DNA of 64,000 bases, taken from Osedax fenrisi (taxonomy: Eukaryota; Annelida; Polychaeta; Sabellida; Siboglinidae). Positions within the stretch are counted from its first letter, which is position 1, and every line of letters starts with the position of its first letter. The notes under the pieces are model-generated. The model did not search any database. It was not told the origin of the DNA and saw only the letters and a program-made list of their open reading frames with translations. The position numbers and the translations under genes are program-made. Location of the stretch: the NCBI GenBank assembly GCA_964019155.1, contig OZ025242.1, positions 1,829,694 through 1,893,693 on the forward strand, written 5' to 3'. Of this stretch, positions 44,401-57,000 are shown one piece after another.

Positions 44401-45633
44401 TGTATGCATATATGTATGTATATTTGTATTAGTGGCTACAATTAATATTTTATATAATTAGTGTATTGGAGTGATGTATAAAGGCAATATGAGGTAATGT
44501 ATGACAATATTCTTCATGACAATGTCATCATTTGCATGTTAATTGATTTATTTAATGTGTTTAATATTCACGAATAACAATACATACAATCAATTGATTC
44601 TATTTATAGCCTACATCGCTATTATTACATATACACTTTTCAATAAATATATGAATATATATATATATATATATATATCTAGTATACTTTTAGATATATA
44701 TATATAACTTAAATGCTAATATTCTCAGTAATTGCGATGTCCTAACGAAACTAGGAACCTGGTACTTAGAGTTGAGATTTGAGCTCGTGTTCTTCAACAG
44801 TTTGGTTTTATCTTTCATCTTAGACTTGTAGACGGGGCATCTTTTCACGCGCCTACGATGAGTCATAACGGTATTAACGATGAGTCATAACGGTATTAAC
44901 AATGAGTCATAACGGTATTAACAATGAGTCATAACGGTATTAACAATGAGTCATAACGTTATTAACAATGAGTCATAACGGTATTAACAATGAGTCATAA
45001 CGGTATTAACAATGAGTCATAACGGTATTAACAATGAGTCATAACGGTATTAACTCCGAGTCGTCGAGTAATAGTTACGATATAAGATTCTAATAAATAT
45101 TAGAAAAAGAAGTAGGGACGTTAAGTTGGCGATGGTATCGAGCACGGGTATGACTAAACTACTATGACTAACTGGGTAAGGTATATAACAGGGAGTGAAT
45201 GAAGGAGTAAGGGATGGAGTAAGAGAAGTAGTGATCGAGAAAAAAAGGTGGAGCGAAGGAAGTAGGGCTTGGGATGATAGAGTGAGAGAAGGATAAATGG
45301 ATGGAGGGAAGGAAGGAAGGAAGGAATGTATAAGGACAGAATAAGATAGGTAAGGAAGTGGACAAGTAAATAGGGAACGAGTGATTGAATGAGATAAGGA
45401 GAAAGGGATGAAGGGGGGGGGGGAGAAAGGGATAAAGAAAGGGGAGTTTGGGAAGTAATAGAGGGTTGGGGAAGTAGTACAGAGAGGTAGGAAAGGAGTA
45501 AAGAGAGGTAGAGAAGTGGTGAGGGGTATAGTTATCTGACTTTCTCTCGTGCGTGGTCTCGTATAGGCTGCTCGTTGATGCGTTACCCAGCAAAGACTTT
45601 AGAAGCTGTAGATCATTGTTCTCGTCGATCATT
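39726..45633 (-). CDS. unrecognised spliced gene, probable coiled-coil protein
   Basis: Four minus-strand exons join with matching phases: 45541-45633 (in 2/out 2), 44759-44852 (2/0), 41714-41802 (0/2) and 39726-39792 (2, then stop). Donors are GTCAGA, GTTCCT and GTGTCG; acceptors CACTAG, CGTAG, ACACAG and TTGCAG. The joined product is about 113 aa counted from an ATG in the first exon, though earlier exons may exist. It opens MIDENNDLQLLKSLLGN, continues through ETTHERK, RVKRCPVYKSKMKDKTKLL and NTSSNLNSKYQ, then ELHRLLKTDGQEPKIAYDDL and TKTKSDMR, and ends in Ser/Gly/Arg then four Tyr. It is lysine-rich and helix-prone, with no recognised domain and no signal peptide or membrane segment. The first three exons are credible. 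The last is less so, because another frame through the same island stays open to 39632 and would need a different donor phase. Function unknown. Confidence 0.45.
41402..41580 (-). pseudogene. retroviral-type aspartic protease fragment (LTR retrotransposon remnant)
   Basis: The minus-strand frame contains GECVRKVGYIGGNKIECLID followed by TSSQVSIIPFNLV. This matches the retropepsin pattern (hydrophobic-x-G-x-x-I-x-C-L-I-D-T-G-S-x-V-S). The catalytic triplet reads DTS instead of DTG, and flanking (TA)n interrupts the frame on both sides, so it is a fragment. No reverse transcriptase, integrase or LTR is seen next to it. It lies within the intron following the exon at 41714-41802. Confidence 0.65.
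41714..41802 (-). CDS. internal exon of unrecognised minus gene
   Basis: Acceptor TACACAG; encodes ELHRLLKTDGQEPKIAYDDL then ITKTKSDMR; donor GAGGAG/GTGTCG. A clear GC-rich island. Confidence 0.55.
42500..43460. other. moderately GC-rich, CpG-containing non-assigned region
   Basis: Less AT-rich than surrounding introns, with GCGCGCGCGG and GGCGCGCGG words. A 30-codon island at 42645-42737 is open in more than one frame on both strands; see findings. No confident gene. Confidence 0.4.
44120..44430 (+). repeat. GT/TATG compound microsatellite with ~118-bp higher-order period
   Basis: A block from TATGTATGTGTGTGTAT through TATGCATATATGTATG recurs two to three times. The long Cys/Val/Tyr frames are artefacts. 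Confidence 0.9.
44759..44852 (-). CDS. internal exon of unrecognised minus gene
   Basis: Encodes RVKRCPVYKSKMKDKTKLL and NTSSNLNSKYQ, phase 2 in and 0 out. Its acceptor TCGTAG lies at the edge of the 22-bp minisatellite that follows on the plus strand. Confidence 0.5.
44857..45054 (+). repeat. 22-bp minisatellite, 9 copies
   Basis: Unit AATGAGTCATAACGGTATTAAC repeated nine times with only one or two substitutions (ACGTT near 44957; the first two units differ slightly). On the minus strand it forms the sequence just upstream of the exon at 44852. Confidence 0.95.
45170..45540 (+). repeat. 370-base polypurine tract
   Basis: GGA/GAA/GGGA-rich sequence, including (GGAA)5 near 45313 and a G9 run near 45413. 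Strong strand asymmetry. The minus-strand frame (Phe/Pro/Leu/Ser) continues from the real exon at 45541-45633 but is low-complexity and past a donor site. Confidence 0.85.
45541..45633 (-). CDS. first recognisable exon of unrecognised minus gene
   Basis: Acceptor CGCACACTAG; MIDENNDLQLLKSLLGN, then STSSLYETTHERK; donor AAA/GTCAGA. It may hold the start codon (ATG at 45632) or be internal. Confidence 0.5.
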
Positions 45634-45699
45634 CTAGTGTGCGAAGAGACATTTAGTCGTGGTCGTAACATTCATAGTAAGTATCGAGTCGAGAATAAC

Positions 45700-47039
45700 T
45701 CTATAGTAGTTCTATTAACGTGAGTGTAAAGATAACGTACGATTAATTAATACAATTACAATGCCATACTTAATTATTAAAATCCTAGTACAGCCTTAAT
45801 GGAAATGTACTATTTTAGAAACGTTAACTATAATTAGTATTACGTATTCATGTAAATACATATATATGTCAATGTCAGTACAGTATCTGGTAGATATTAT
45901 CTTCTGACAGAATGGTGTTAGTACCGTATATATTGACACAACTAGTGTCAGGCAAATTAGATTAGTAGATTCGAATGTTTATCATGATATGAACGCATTG
46001 TTAATAGAAACGCTACAGTTAACAGAAGAAAAAAGGATTGCAAGAATTTGTTTTTGTATTCAAATTATTTATATAATTGTTACAATTTTACATATAAAAC
46101 GAGTAATCATTATAGATATTAAATTGTAGTGTTAGTATATTATCTAAACTGGTATACCGTAGTCTGATCGATACCGTGACTATAAAAGTTATATGTTTAT
46201 TACGAGTTAATTGTAACTATTCGTCTCGTTCTATTTTTGTATTATTATTTACGATTACAATTAGTCACAATTACCATGTTATATTATAAAATAAAATATT
46301 CAGGTGATAAATCAATAAGATAAAAGTTATAAATATAACTATATATTAATATAGTCTTAGTTTATAGTTTATAGAATATTAACCATGCGTTGATGTTAAT
46401 ATGGTTATAATTGAGACCTATATGCACAGGTTAATCATACATATGTAATATTTTAATATTCTTTATTTATTGTTGAATAAAGATACATGAATTTTAGCAA
46501 TGAATTACGACAATATAAATAAATAATTCTAATTAATATATATATATATATATATTTTAATTATGAAATTGTATATATAATAATAATAATCTAGTACTAA
46601 AATACTTTCTATTTTACATATATACTATATACATAGATGTATACACAAGGATGTATTTTTGTAATCTAAATAATTAATGTTTGAATATTAGATCCTATTT
46701 TATTCTATTAGATCCTATTTGGGTATTAGATATTTATCCATTTATTTTTCCATTATTGGATATTTATGATTAACATAGAAAAAATAAGTATGTCTTATGA
46801 TATATATATATATATATATATATATCTCTCTCTCTATATATATCCAGAAGTGTGTAAATATAAAGTATATGGTATATTAATAATGAATATTCAACATATC
46901 CAGAACCAAATTAAATCATACTTAATACAATATAGTAAGCAACAAATAATAAAAACAATAATTTATTATTATAATATATAATATATAAATATATATAAAT
47001 AAATAAATACTATACTAATCATTAAGATAGTTTATTATA

Positions 47040-47093
<54 letters not shown>

Positions 47094-47336
47094 ATATTAA
47101 GTAATATAGCTTTTAATAATAAAAGCATGCACAATATTTATATTTCACACATATTATAATAATTCAGCACACATAATTAATATATATTAACATCATAATG
47201 TTATTATTGTCATTCTAATAATTATAATATTAAATAAATAAAACTATAGGCAAATTATTTGTATTGTATTGTATTATATCTGTATCTGTTTTATCTGAAT
47301 AGCTATCAATTATATAATAATAAAGAATAAATACTA

Positions 47337-47379
<43 letters not shown>

Positions 47380-49290
47380 CTCTAATAGTAAATAAATGCA
47401 TGCACTTATAAAATTGTATGCTATGAATGTTTATTATCTGAGAGGCCTATCGTTTATAATTTACCAATAATCGGTGTCTCCTACAATTCGCATCGGATAA
47501 GTATATTAACGGACATTTTCACTTATTCCTATGTATACAGGTAAGTGAATACAAACTTTAAGTGAACATCATGAAAAATAAAAATTATACATATCTTATA
47601 ATCATTTTTATCGAGTAATTCATATATACATATTTTCTCTAAATAGCAGATATTTGATTATATTGGTTACCAGAATAAATAAATAAATATTATACAGTGG
47701 CACCTATCGAATAATATGATAGGGAACGTGTTTACATCGGTTGTCATGCACTAAATAAATATGAATTTTTAATTTTTTAATTTTTTAATTTATATAATTA
47801 ACCATTATACTCAATCGTTTATTATAGTATGTATACATATAATTTAAAATTATTTATTATATATAAACGCTATATTTTGTTACGAATATCTATATGAAAT
47901 ATATCATTATTCATTGTACTAAATTATTTTGTAAATAATTTTGTAAATATCATTATCATAATGATTATGATAATCATAGTTTATTTTATATTATGACATA
48001 TACTTTACCATATCAATATAATATTGCATACATAATGTAACTTAATTATGAATTTCTATTTAATAATTATTATATGTACATTTACATTTATAAATAATAT
48101 ACCACCAGTGATACAATATTTAATTTTACAACATAGATATTATTCAATATAATATTCAAAATTATTATAATTATAATTATATACAATATGATATTGTAAT
48201 ATTTAGTATGATATTTAATAGCTTATTACAAAATATATATTATAGTATACATATAATATAGTATTTATTAAGTATACACTATATAATACAGAGATAATTT
48301 AATTTGTATCCATTTTAATTAAAATACTTAATACCAACTGTTTTTAATATATAACATCTTTTGTATGATCCCATTTAATATAAATTAAAGTTTGTAACAC
48401 AAAAGAAACATCTTTGCATAATGTTTATATTCAAATTATTTATAATATTTAAATTTTAAGTTATCAAATTACTTAAATTACTTATGTTTACAATATTATC
48501 TTAAATAAAATATTAATAATATTATAATAATAATTATTAAATATTAAATATAAATATTAAATATTATACTAATATTATAATATAATAATTATATAATAAT
48601 TTATTTAAAATGATTAAAACATGTATTCTTTCTTTAAATTATATTCCTGTTAAATAATATATATAATAGTATTACATAATAGTGTATTCTGTATTGATTA
48701 TATATATAAAATATATTATACTTGATATAGTAATTTATGAAATTTATATACAATTATACAATAATTTAATATATATATAGGTATATATATATTAATATAT
48801 ATATACCTATATATATATTATTAAATAATTCTATTTAACAATAGATTCTTTTTTATGTATATAAAGTTCTACTGATATATTACAAATCAAATATTTGTAT
48901 GTAATTATAATTTACTTATAGATTATTATTTAAAAATTTCAATTATGGTAAATAATTTATTCACATTTATTTTACAGGAACTTATTTAGCCACCACCAAC
49001 AATTTATTTAAAACAAATTTAATTAGTAATAAAATATTTTAATAAGAGTATTATTAAAATGAACTATTATATTAATAATCCAATTTAATCTAAATTATAT
49101 TATTATTAGTATGTCTAATTTTAATAAGTTATATCATACGTTGAATATGTAATTAAATTATAATTTATACAATAATATTGTAAATATTTTTTGTACATAC
49201 CATATTTAAAATAATGTTAATTTTAACATTCTCGAAAATTAAAATAAAATCATCACAAAGTTAAAATTACTAATTTAGATCCTACTCTAC
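45700..49290. other. 3.6-kb AT-rich intergenic stretch
   Basis: No supported gene. It holds (TA)n at 46800-46825, 47041-47092 and 47341-47376, a (CT)4 run at 46826, and a perfect 54-bp palindrome at 48767-48820. Confidence 0.6.
48767..48820. repeat. perfect 54-bp palindrome
   Basis: Two exactly complementary 27-base arms with no spacer, each containing one GG/CC pair within TA-rich sequence (GGTATATATATATT / AATATATATATACC at the centre). Confidence 0.85.
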
Positions 49291-49300
49291 AAAGGTAACA

Positions 49301-49419
49301 ATGCCATCGGGGAGAAAGATGCACAAGGGGAGGAAGAATAATGATATAAGTTACGAAGATCTTATCATCGCGCAATACTTGGAAGAATTGCGTAAAACTC
49401 CGACTCAAAAATTTACCAG
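49301..49419 (+). CDS. DCDC1: DCDC1 exon 1 (start codon)
   Basis: MPSGRKMHKGRKNN then ISYEDLIIAQYLEELRKTPT; donor ACCAG/GTTTGC, phase 2. An AAAG just upstream of GTAACAATG may be the acceptor of this exon after a 5' UTR intron. Confidence 0.75.
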
Positions 49420-52400
49420 GTTTGCAATTCTCAGCATTTTAATAATTATTATCTTATTACTATTCATTACATTACCATTCTGCGTATTAACATTGATATA
49501 TATATATACACTTAGAAATTAAAGTTCGTAAATATATATAATCGTAAATATATCTTAGATAAAAGAATATATTGATTGGTTAGTAACATATTTATTTCTT
49601 GTTTAAATTTGTTGCATTTTATTTATGCATTTTTAAAATGATCTTAATTATATTATGATATCTTGTAATTAATATTGGTAAGGTTAAGATGTTTAAATTA
49701 TATACATTTACGTATTTTCAATATATTTATATATGTATATATACATGTAAAATATATAATTTATATTATTATTATTTATTATTATTATTAGATTTAGGCA
49801 ATGCCAAGGTAATTATAGAAGCATTGTTGCTTACTGAGACAATTACCCCTAAAATACCATATCAAATAAAGTAATCATTCTCGTCAAATGTGAAATTTAC
49901 TAGTACACTACTAGGACTTTCATTCTAAAAAAGTAACTCGATATTAAATATTAAAACACGATAGAAAATAAGCTTACAACGAATATTTAAAAAAGCTTCC
50001 TTGAAAAATATATTTCACATTTTCGAAATTAGCTAAATCAACTAATTAACCGAATTAACTAATTAACCGAATTAACTAAACAACGTAAGTTATACTCTCC
50101 TTCGCCGCAGTCATAATGCCTCGGCCACGGCCATCCACAACGAGTCGCCGTACCTACAACGGTTGGCGCACGCCCATATCCTGCCGTCCCCGGGTGCCCC
50201 GCAACGGCCGTCGTCCGCTGCCGTCGCGGTGGTAGCTGCTGCTGCCGCGGCTACGTCTTCTAACGGGTCCACGCGGTCCGGTAAGCCGCGCATCGACGCC
50301 AAGTTCATCGACGACCACGATCTGTGGGACCCGGCGACCCCTCGACCTCAACAGACGCCGTCACGACGACGTCCTATCAGCGCTCCGATTCGGCCGAGAA
50401 GGTTCGCGCGCTTCGCGAATACACAAATTAAACATATATATATATGTATCTATATACGATATGTATCGGAAGGTAAATTATAATTTAATATGAATTAAAA
50501 TACTTAAATATAATGAATCGATCGATTCGTAGACGTGCCGGTGTTCGCTTAACCGTAGTAAAGTAGACATCACCGCTAAGCGATTAGAACTTCTGTTATC
50601 GTTACGTTAACGATACAACCGTTCTCCTACTCCTTCTCCTCCTCCGGTCGCCCTATTAACCCGACTCCACCCTCTCCGCCAAGTCGACCTAGTTCCGTTT
50701 ACGCGACCTCCAAACGAGCGCAGACGACCCGAACGCGTTCGTTGCACCGTTACCGACCTCTGACCATCGTGGTGACGGCGTTCCGTAACGGTAGTCGCGA
50801 CGTCTTCGCGAGGATCACCGCGCCCAACATGAAAATAGTTAGTCAAGCAGCCTAGTTCTATACTCATTATATATCAATTCTATATCAGTTCTATACTAAT
50901 TATATAAATGAATGTTTATTTAGACACACAAATAACGTTAGACGTTCTCTATTGTGTACACAAAATATAAAATAACAAAAATAACATACAAAAATATAAA
51001 TCAGTTGAAAATAATAGAATTAATTTTTACGAATTAATAACAATAATTAGATTCAAAATACGAATAATTGACATTAGTTCTTAATCAAAATCTATGCCAA
51101 TAATATATTAATTATATATCAATTCTATGTCAATAATATACTAATTATATATCAATTCTATGCCAATAATATACTAATTATATATCAATTCTATGCCAAT
51201 AATACACTAATTATATATCAATTCTATGCCAATAATATACTAATTATATGTCAATCATATGCCAATAATACACTAATTATATATCAATTATATGCCAATA
51301 ATATACTAATTATATATCAATTCTATGCCAATAATATACTAATTATATATCAATTCTATGTAAATAATATACTAATTATATATCAATTATATGCCAATAA
51401 TATACTAATTATATATCAATTCTATGCCAATAATATACTAATTATATATAAATTCTATGCCAATAATATACTAATTATATATGAATTCTATGCCAATAAT
51501 ATACTAATTATATATAAATTCTATGCCAATAATATACTAATTATATATGAATTCTATGCCAATAATATACTAATTATATATCAATTCTATGCCATTAATA
51601 TACTAATTATATATCAATTCTATGCCAATAATATACTAATTATATATCAATTCTATGCCAATAATATACTAATTATATATCAATTCTATGCCATTAATAT
51701 ACTAATTATATATCAATTCTATGCCAATAATATACTAATTATATATCAATTCTATGCCAATAATATACTAATTATATATAAATTCTATGCCAATAATATA
51801 CTAATTATATATGAATTCTATGCCAATAATATACTAATTATATATCAATTCTATGCCATTAATATACTAATTATATATGAATTCTATGCCAATAATATAC
51901 TAATTATATATAAATTCTATGTCAATAATATACTAATTATATATGAATTCTATGCCAATAATATACTAATTATATATCAATTCTATGCCATTAATATACT
52001 AATTATATATCAATTCTGTGCCAATAATATACTAATTATATAGCAATTCTATGCCAATAATATACTATTATATATCAATCATATGCGAATAATATACTAA
52101 TTATATATCAATTCTATGCCAATGATATACTAATTATATATCAATTCTATGCCAATGATATACACTAACTACTATATAGAATCCGCTACTTTTTTTCACC
52201 AGAATCGTTTCTTATTTTATTCGAATAAGAATCACTTTCTAGCATCTCACATTACGACCAATTCATTTTCTCCTAATCTCATCGAAGCTCGCTTACTAAT
52301 TATATTACGTCGTCTCGTTCTCCCATTTCTCGTCCTCTCTCGAACGTTAACATCGCATCATATCCACTCTAATCGCCGTCATCCTCTAGTCGTAGCCTCA

Positions 52401-53887
52401 CTCGATGAGATAATTCACTTGATTCGATACTTTTACTATAGAAGTTACACATAATATGGTTAGGGGCGCTGGAATGATTTTGTATGTTGGGGTGACCACC
52501 AATTAGTCGTAGCCTCATTCGATGAGATAATTCACTTGATTCGATACTTTTACTATAGAAGTTACACATAATATGGTTAGGGGTGCTGGAATGATTTTGT
52601 ATGTTGGGGTGACCAACCAATTAGTCGTAGCCTCATTCGATGAGATAATTCACTTGATTCGATACTTTTACTATAGAAGTTACACATAATATGGTTAGGG
52701 GCGCTGGAATGATTTTGTATGTTGGGGTGACCAACCAATTAAAATAAATTTTGTGGTAAAAATGGGGGAGAGGGGCCCAATACATATGAGGTCCCGGTAG
52801 ATTTTAAAGTGGGAGGACATATCCCCCCGTCCCCTCCTGTTGCAGCGCCCCAAGCGATGGTCAAACGCCTCGAAACAGTTTTACAGATTATTTGCATTTA
52901 ACCATTTATTGTTTTATCGTATCTTATAACTACATCAATAAAATGTATCCTATTCTATCCTATTCTATCCTATTCTATCCTATTCTACACCCTTCATTGT
53001 CATCGTAGCATTCTAACCGCATGCATCTATATTTATGGCTACCAATTACCTCACCCCACCGTAATACAACCCATCGATATAAAGAAAGTGGATAAGCAAT
53101 TGAATGTAGTGTATGGCACTTTGCGATAGAGGCGCTGCAGTCGCAGCCTACTACTAAATAGCTACTAAATTTTAATTTAATATTATTTATTTATACATAT
53201 ATATTGATAATTACTACCAATTTTAATGTACTAAATAAAATTATATTTTTAAAATACATCATTATATCAATATTCCTCGTAATTTGTTGTATTTAAATTG
53301 AAGATATCATACTATTTTATTGATATTTATTATCTAAAATACATTTAAATCCATTGATATAGATAGAAGTCACTTATTCTATTTCGATGAAAAGCCTAGT
53401 GTTTTAATATTTGACATATACAATATGACTAATATCCAATAAAAATCACTGATGCCATTTTGTTAATTTATCGATAAAATGCGATTCACGTATCTATCTT
53501 TAACAATTGCGTGCGTCAATTGCTTGCGTCCACTTTCTTTACATGATGTTCCCACCTCCCTCCGCCGTAACTCTCTTCTACCCCGCCTCACGCCCGCCTC
53601 ACCCCCACTCCAACCCACTTCCCCCCGAACCCCCTACCGACACCATCGCTACCTCGCCTCCAGCTCCTAGAGATGTGTACGGATAAGCTGGGTTTGCTGT
53701 CGGCGGCTCGTCGGGTGTTCCTGCGAGACGGGGAGGAGATCTTCACCCCTCAACAGATACCCCGCCGCGCAGAGGTATTCGCGTCGGTCGGCGAGGCTTT
53801 CAAAGATCCCTACGGTGGCGCTAAAAGTTTGCACATACCTTTAGAGTTATGTGTGTACTATGTGTACGGCTATCATATAATCATATA

Positions 53888-53950
<63 letters not shown>

Positions 53951-54031
53951 ATAATATAAATTAGATATCAGATATCATTGGTTTACTCTTTATATTAAAT
54001 TTATATATTTAATATAATTGTTTTCTAATAT

Positions 54032-54077
<46 letters not shown>

Positions 54078-57000
54078 ATATTATCATAATATAGAATTCA
54101 TCTTTGTCATTATTATACCTACTTAACTTTATAATTTAAACATATTTCCATTTACATTTATCACCATGATTCACACAAAGTATACAACACATGTATTTAT
54201 TAATAATCTAATATTTAATTACCTTTACCAGGTCGAGCTTGCTCGGCATTTCTTGACACGTTCCATCCATCCTTTTCTATCGTTCATCGCGGTTGGAATC
54301 TCATCTATATTGCATCCGGTATCCTCCAGTAGTTGATCGATGTACGTCTTGGCAGGTCGTCCTCGTGGCCGTTTGCTGTGAGTTGGTTGCCAGAGAAGTA
54401 CATCACTTGCTAGCTCATCTTTGCTTCGCCAACAATGGCCTGCAAATCGTAGGCGTTGTTTCCGAATAGAGGCTGATATTCTTGGGATTTCAAGATAGAG
54501 GTCTTTGTTAGAGATGTGATCTTTCCAGGATTTATTGAGTGCAGCACGGAGCATGCGAGTATATGCTCCATCCAGTCTTTTTTCCAACGTTGCTGTTAGA
54601 GTCCAAGTCGTCGCACCATACACTAGTACTGATTCCACCGCAGCTCGGAAAAAGCTTCTTTTGAGATTTTCTGATAGATTTGATTTCCACAGTATAATCA
54701 TACTATTCAGTGCTGCCCAGGCTTTTGCTATTCTTGTATTGATATCATTTTCAGTATTTGCAATGTAGCTGCCGAGATATTTGAAATTGTCTACGTTTTT
54801 GATAGAATTTCCATTTCTGCTTATCATGTTGTCACTCTTTGAATTTAGGCTCATATACTCAGTTTTATCTGAGTTTATTTTCGGTCCAATGTCTTCTGCA
54901 GCTTCTTCGATTTGATGTAGCATTTTCTCAGCATCTTTTATTGTATCTGCAGTAACTGCAATATCGTCTGCGTAGTCAATGTCGGTAATATGTATAGCTG
55001 GATGTCGACTGCTTCTTCTTTGTGAAAGTGTAAAGCCTAGATTAATATTATCATCTATGGAGTGTTTTAGTATATAGTCAAGGCAGATTATGAATAAATA
55101 CGGAGCCAATGTATCTCCTTGTAGGACACCGGTCGTAATTTCAAAATAAGGAGTATCTCCGTCAGGTGATCTGACCATAGCGCTTGTATTCCTATATAGC
55201 ATCATTATTGCATTGACTATGTCCTTTGGTATTCCATATATTATTAATATATTTTCCATTTTAAGTCTGTCTATAGAATCGAAAGCCTTTGCAAAGTCAA
55301 TAAAAAGCAGCGTTATAGGTAGCTTTTTGGCTTTCACGCCTTCTAATATGCGCCGAATTGTTAATATTTGTCCAGATGTGGATCGGTTTGTCCTGAATCC
55401 ATTTTGATTTTTCCTTAGGATAGGGTCGATCACAGGTCTTATCCTGTTTAGTAACATCAGGTTGTATATCTTGGCAGCAATTGGTGTGAGTGTGATTCCT
55501 CTATAGTTTTTCGTTATTGATAGATTACCTTTTTTGGGGAAAGGGAGAATGCACCCTTCTCTCCATCTTCTAATACTTTCTTGGTTGTATACACAATTAC
55601 AGGATTCTAGAAGAAATTCTTGAAAATCGTCTATTTTCCATACTTCAGCAGGAATTTCATCGAGGCCAACCGCTTTTCCATTCTGGATACTTTTGGTGGC
55701 TTTTGATAATTCAGGTGCAGTAAAAGGTCCAGTTTCTATATTTAGATGCTTATTGGTATTTACGATGCATTCATTTCCGCTGTTTGTTGTAGTTTGTATC
55801 GGTTTGCCGAGTAGTTCTTTGAAGTGTTGGTGCCATAGTTGTATGCGTTCTTTTTCACTATTTGCTTTAATCTTGGCTTTTTCTGTATTCTTTCGTCCGC
55901 TGACTTCGTTGACTGTTTTCCATGCAAGTGCTGATTTTTTAAAACTGATTGCGTTTTTTATTACATCAATCTTGCGAGTAACATATTCGGTTTGTTCATT
56001 TTCATACATTTTGGTGAGCACATTTTGAGCATCTGTAAACTTTTTGATATTTTCTGAAGTTGGATCGCTGTTTTTGATCTCTGCCGCTTGATGGAGTATT
56101 TCACGCTTTTGACATATATACGGTGTTTCCCATGGTAATCTCTTTATCATTTTCGGTTTCAACGGGATTTCTTTTGTAGCTGCTTCCTTGCAGGCTTTTT
56201 CAAAATTGTTATATCTAGAGTTTGCAGTTGATTCGTTTTGTTCACTTTCTTGGAGGACTGTATATCCGTTTTTCACTTCAGTAATGAAACTTTTTCGGAC
56301 ATCGCTATCGTCTTTCAGTGTGGACCAATTAAAGGGCTTATTTTGACATAATTTCTTTTTATTGGCTCTCAGACAAAGACATATTTTAGCTGAAATTATA
56401 CGATGGTCAGATGCTACACTAATAAACGAATTGAATGCTCTACAGTTTTTGGCGCTATTTTTCCACTTCTTGTTGATGATTAAAAAATCAATCTGAGATT
56501 TAAAACCATTTGGTGAGGTATGTGTCCATTTCTGTCCTAATCTTTTCTGGAAATGAGTATTTAGGCATAATAGATTATTTTCTTGAAGATAACTTTGTAA
56601 CATATTACCGTTTCGGTTTGTTTCCCTGTGTAGGGAATATTTATGTCCATCATCGTATCCAAGGTGTGCGTTGAAGTCTCCTCCTATAATTAGTACATTA
56701 TGCTTTGGGATGTTTCTTGTAAATGCGTTTAGATCAGTATAGAATAATTCAACCTCCTGTTCATCGGTAACGTTTGTCGGGCTGTAGCATGATATAACTG
56801 TTGTCATCGGGTTTCCTTCGAAATGTATCGCCATTATTCTGGGGTTTATTTTTTCAACGCTTGTTATTTTATCATATGCTCTCGAGTTCAATAGTATACC
56901 AATTCCACCGGTAGCAGCATTCATACTGTTTTTCCATGCAGAGCAAGTTATTAGTATCCATTTTCCGAAGTTGTGTTCTTTGATATCAATGTTAGGGTGT

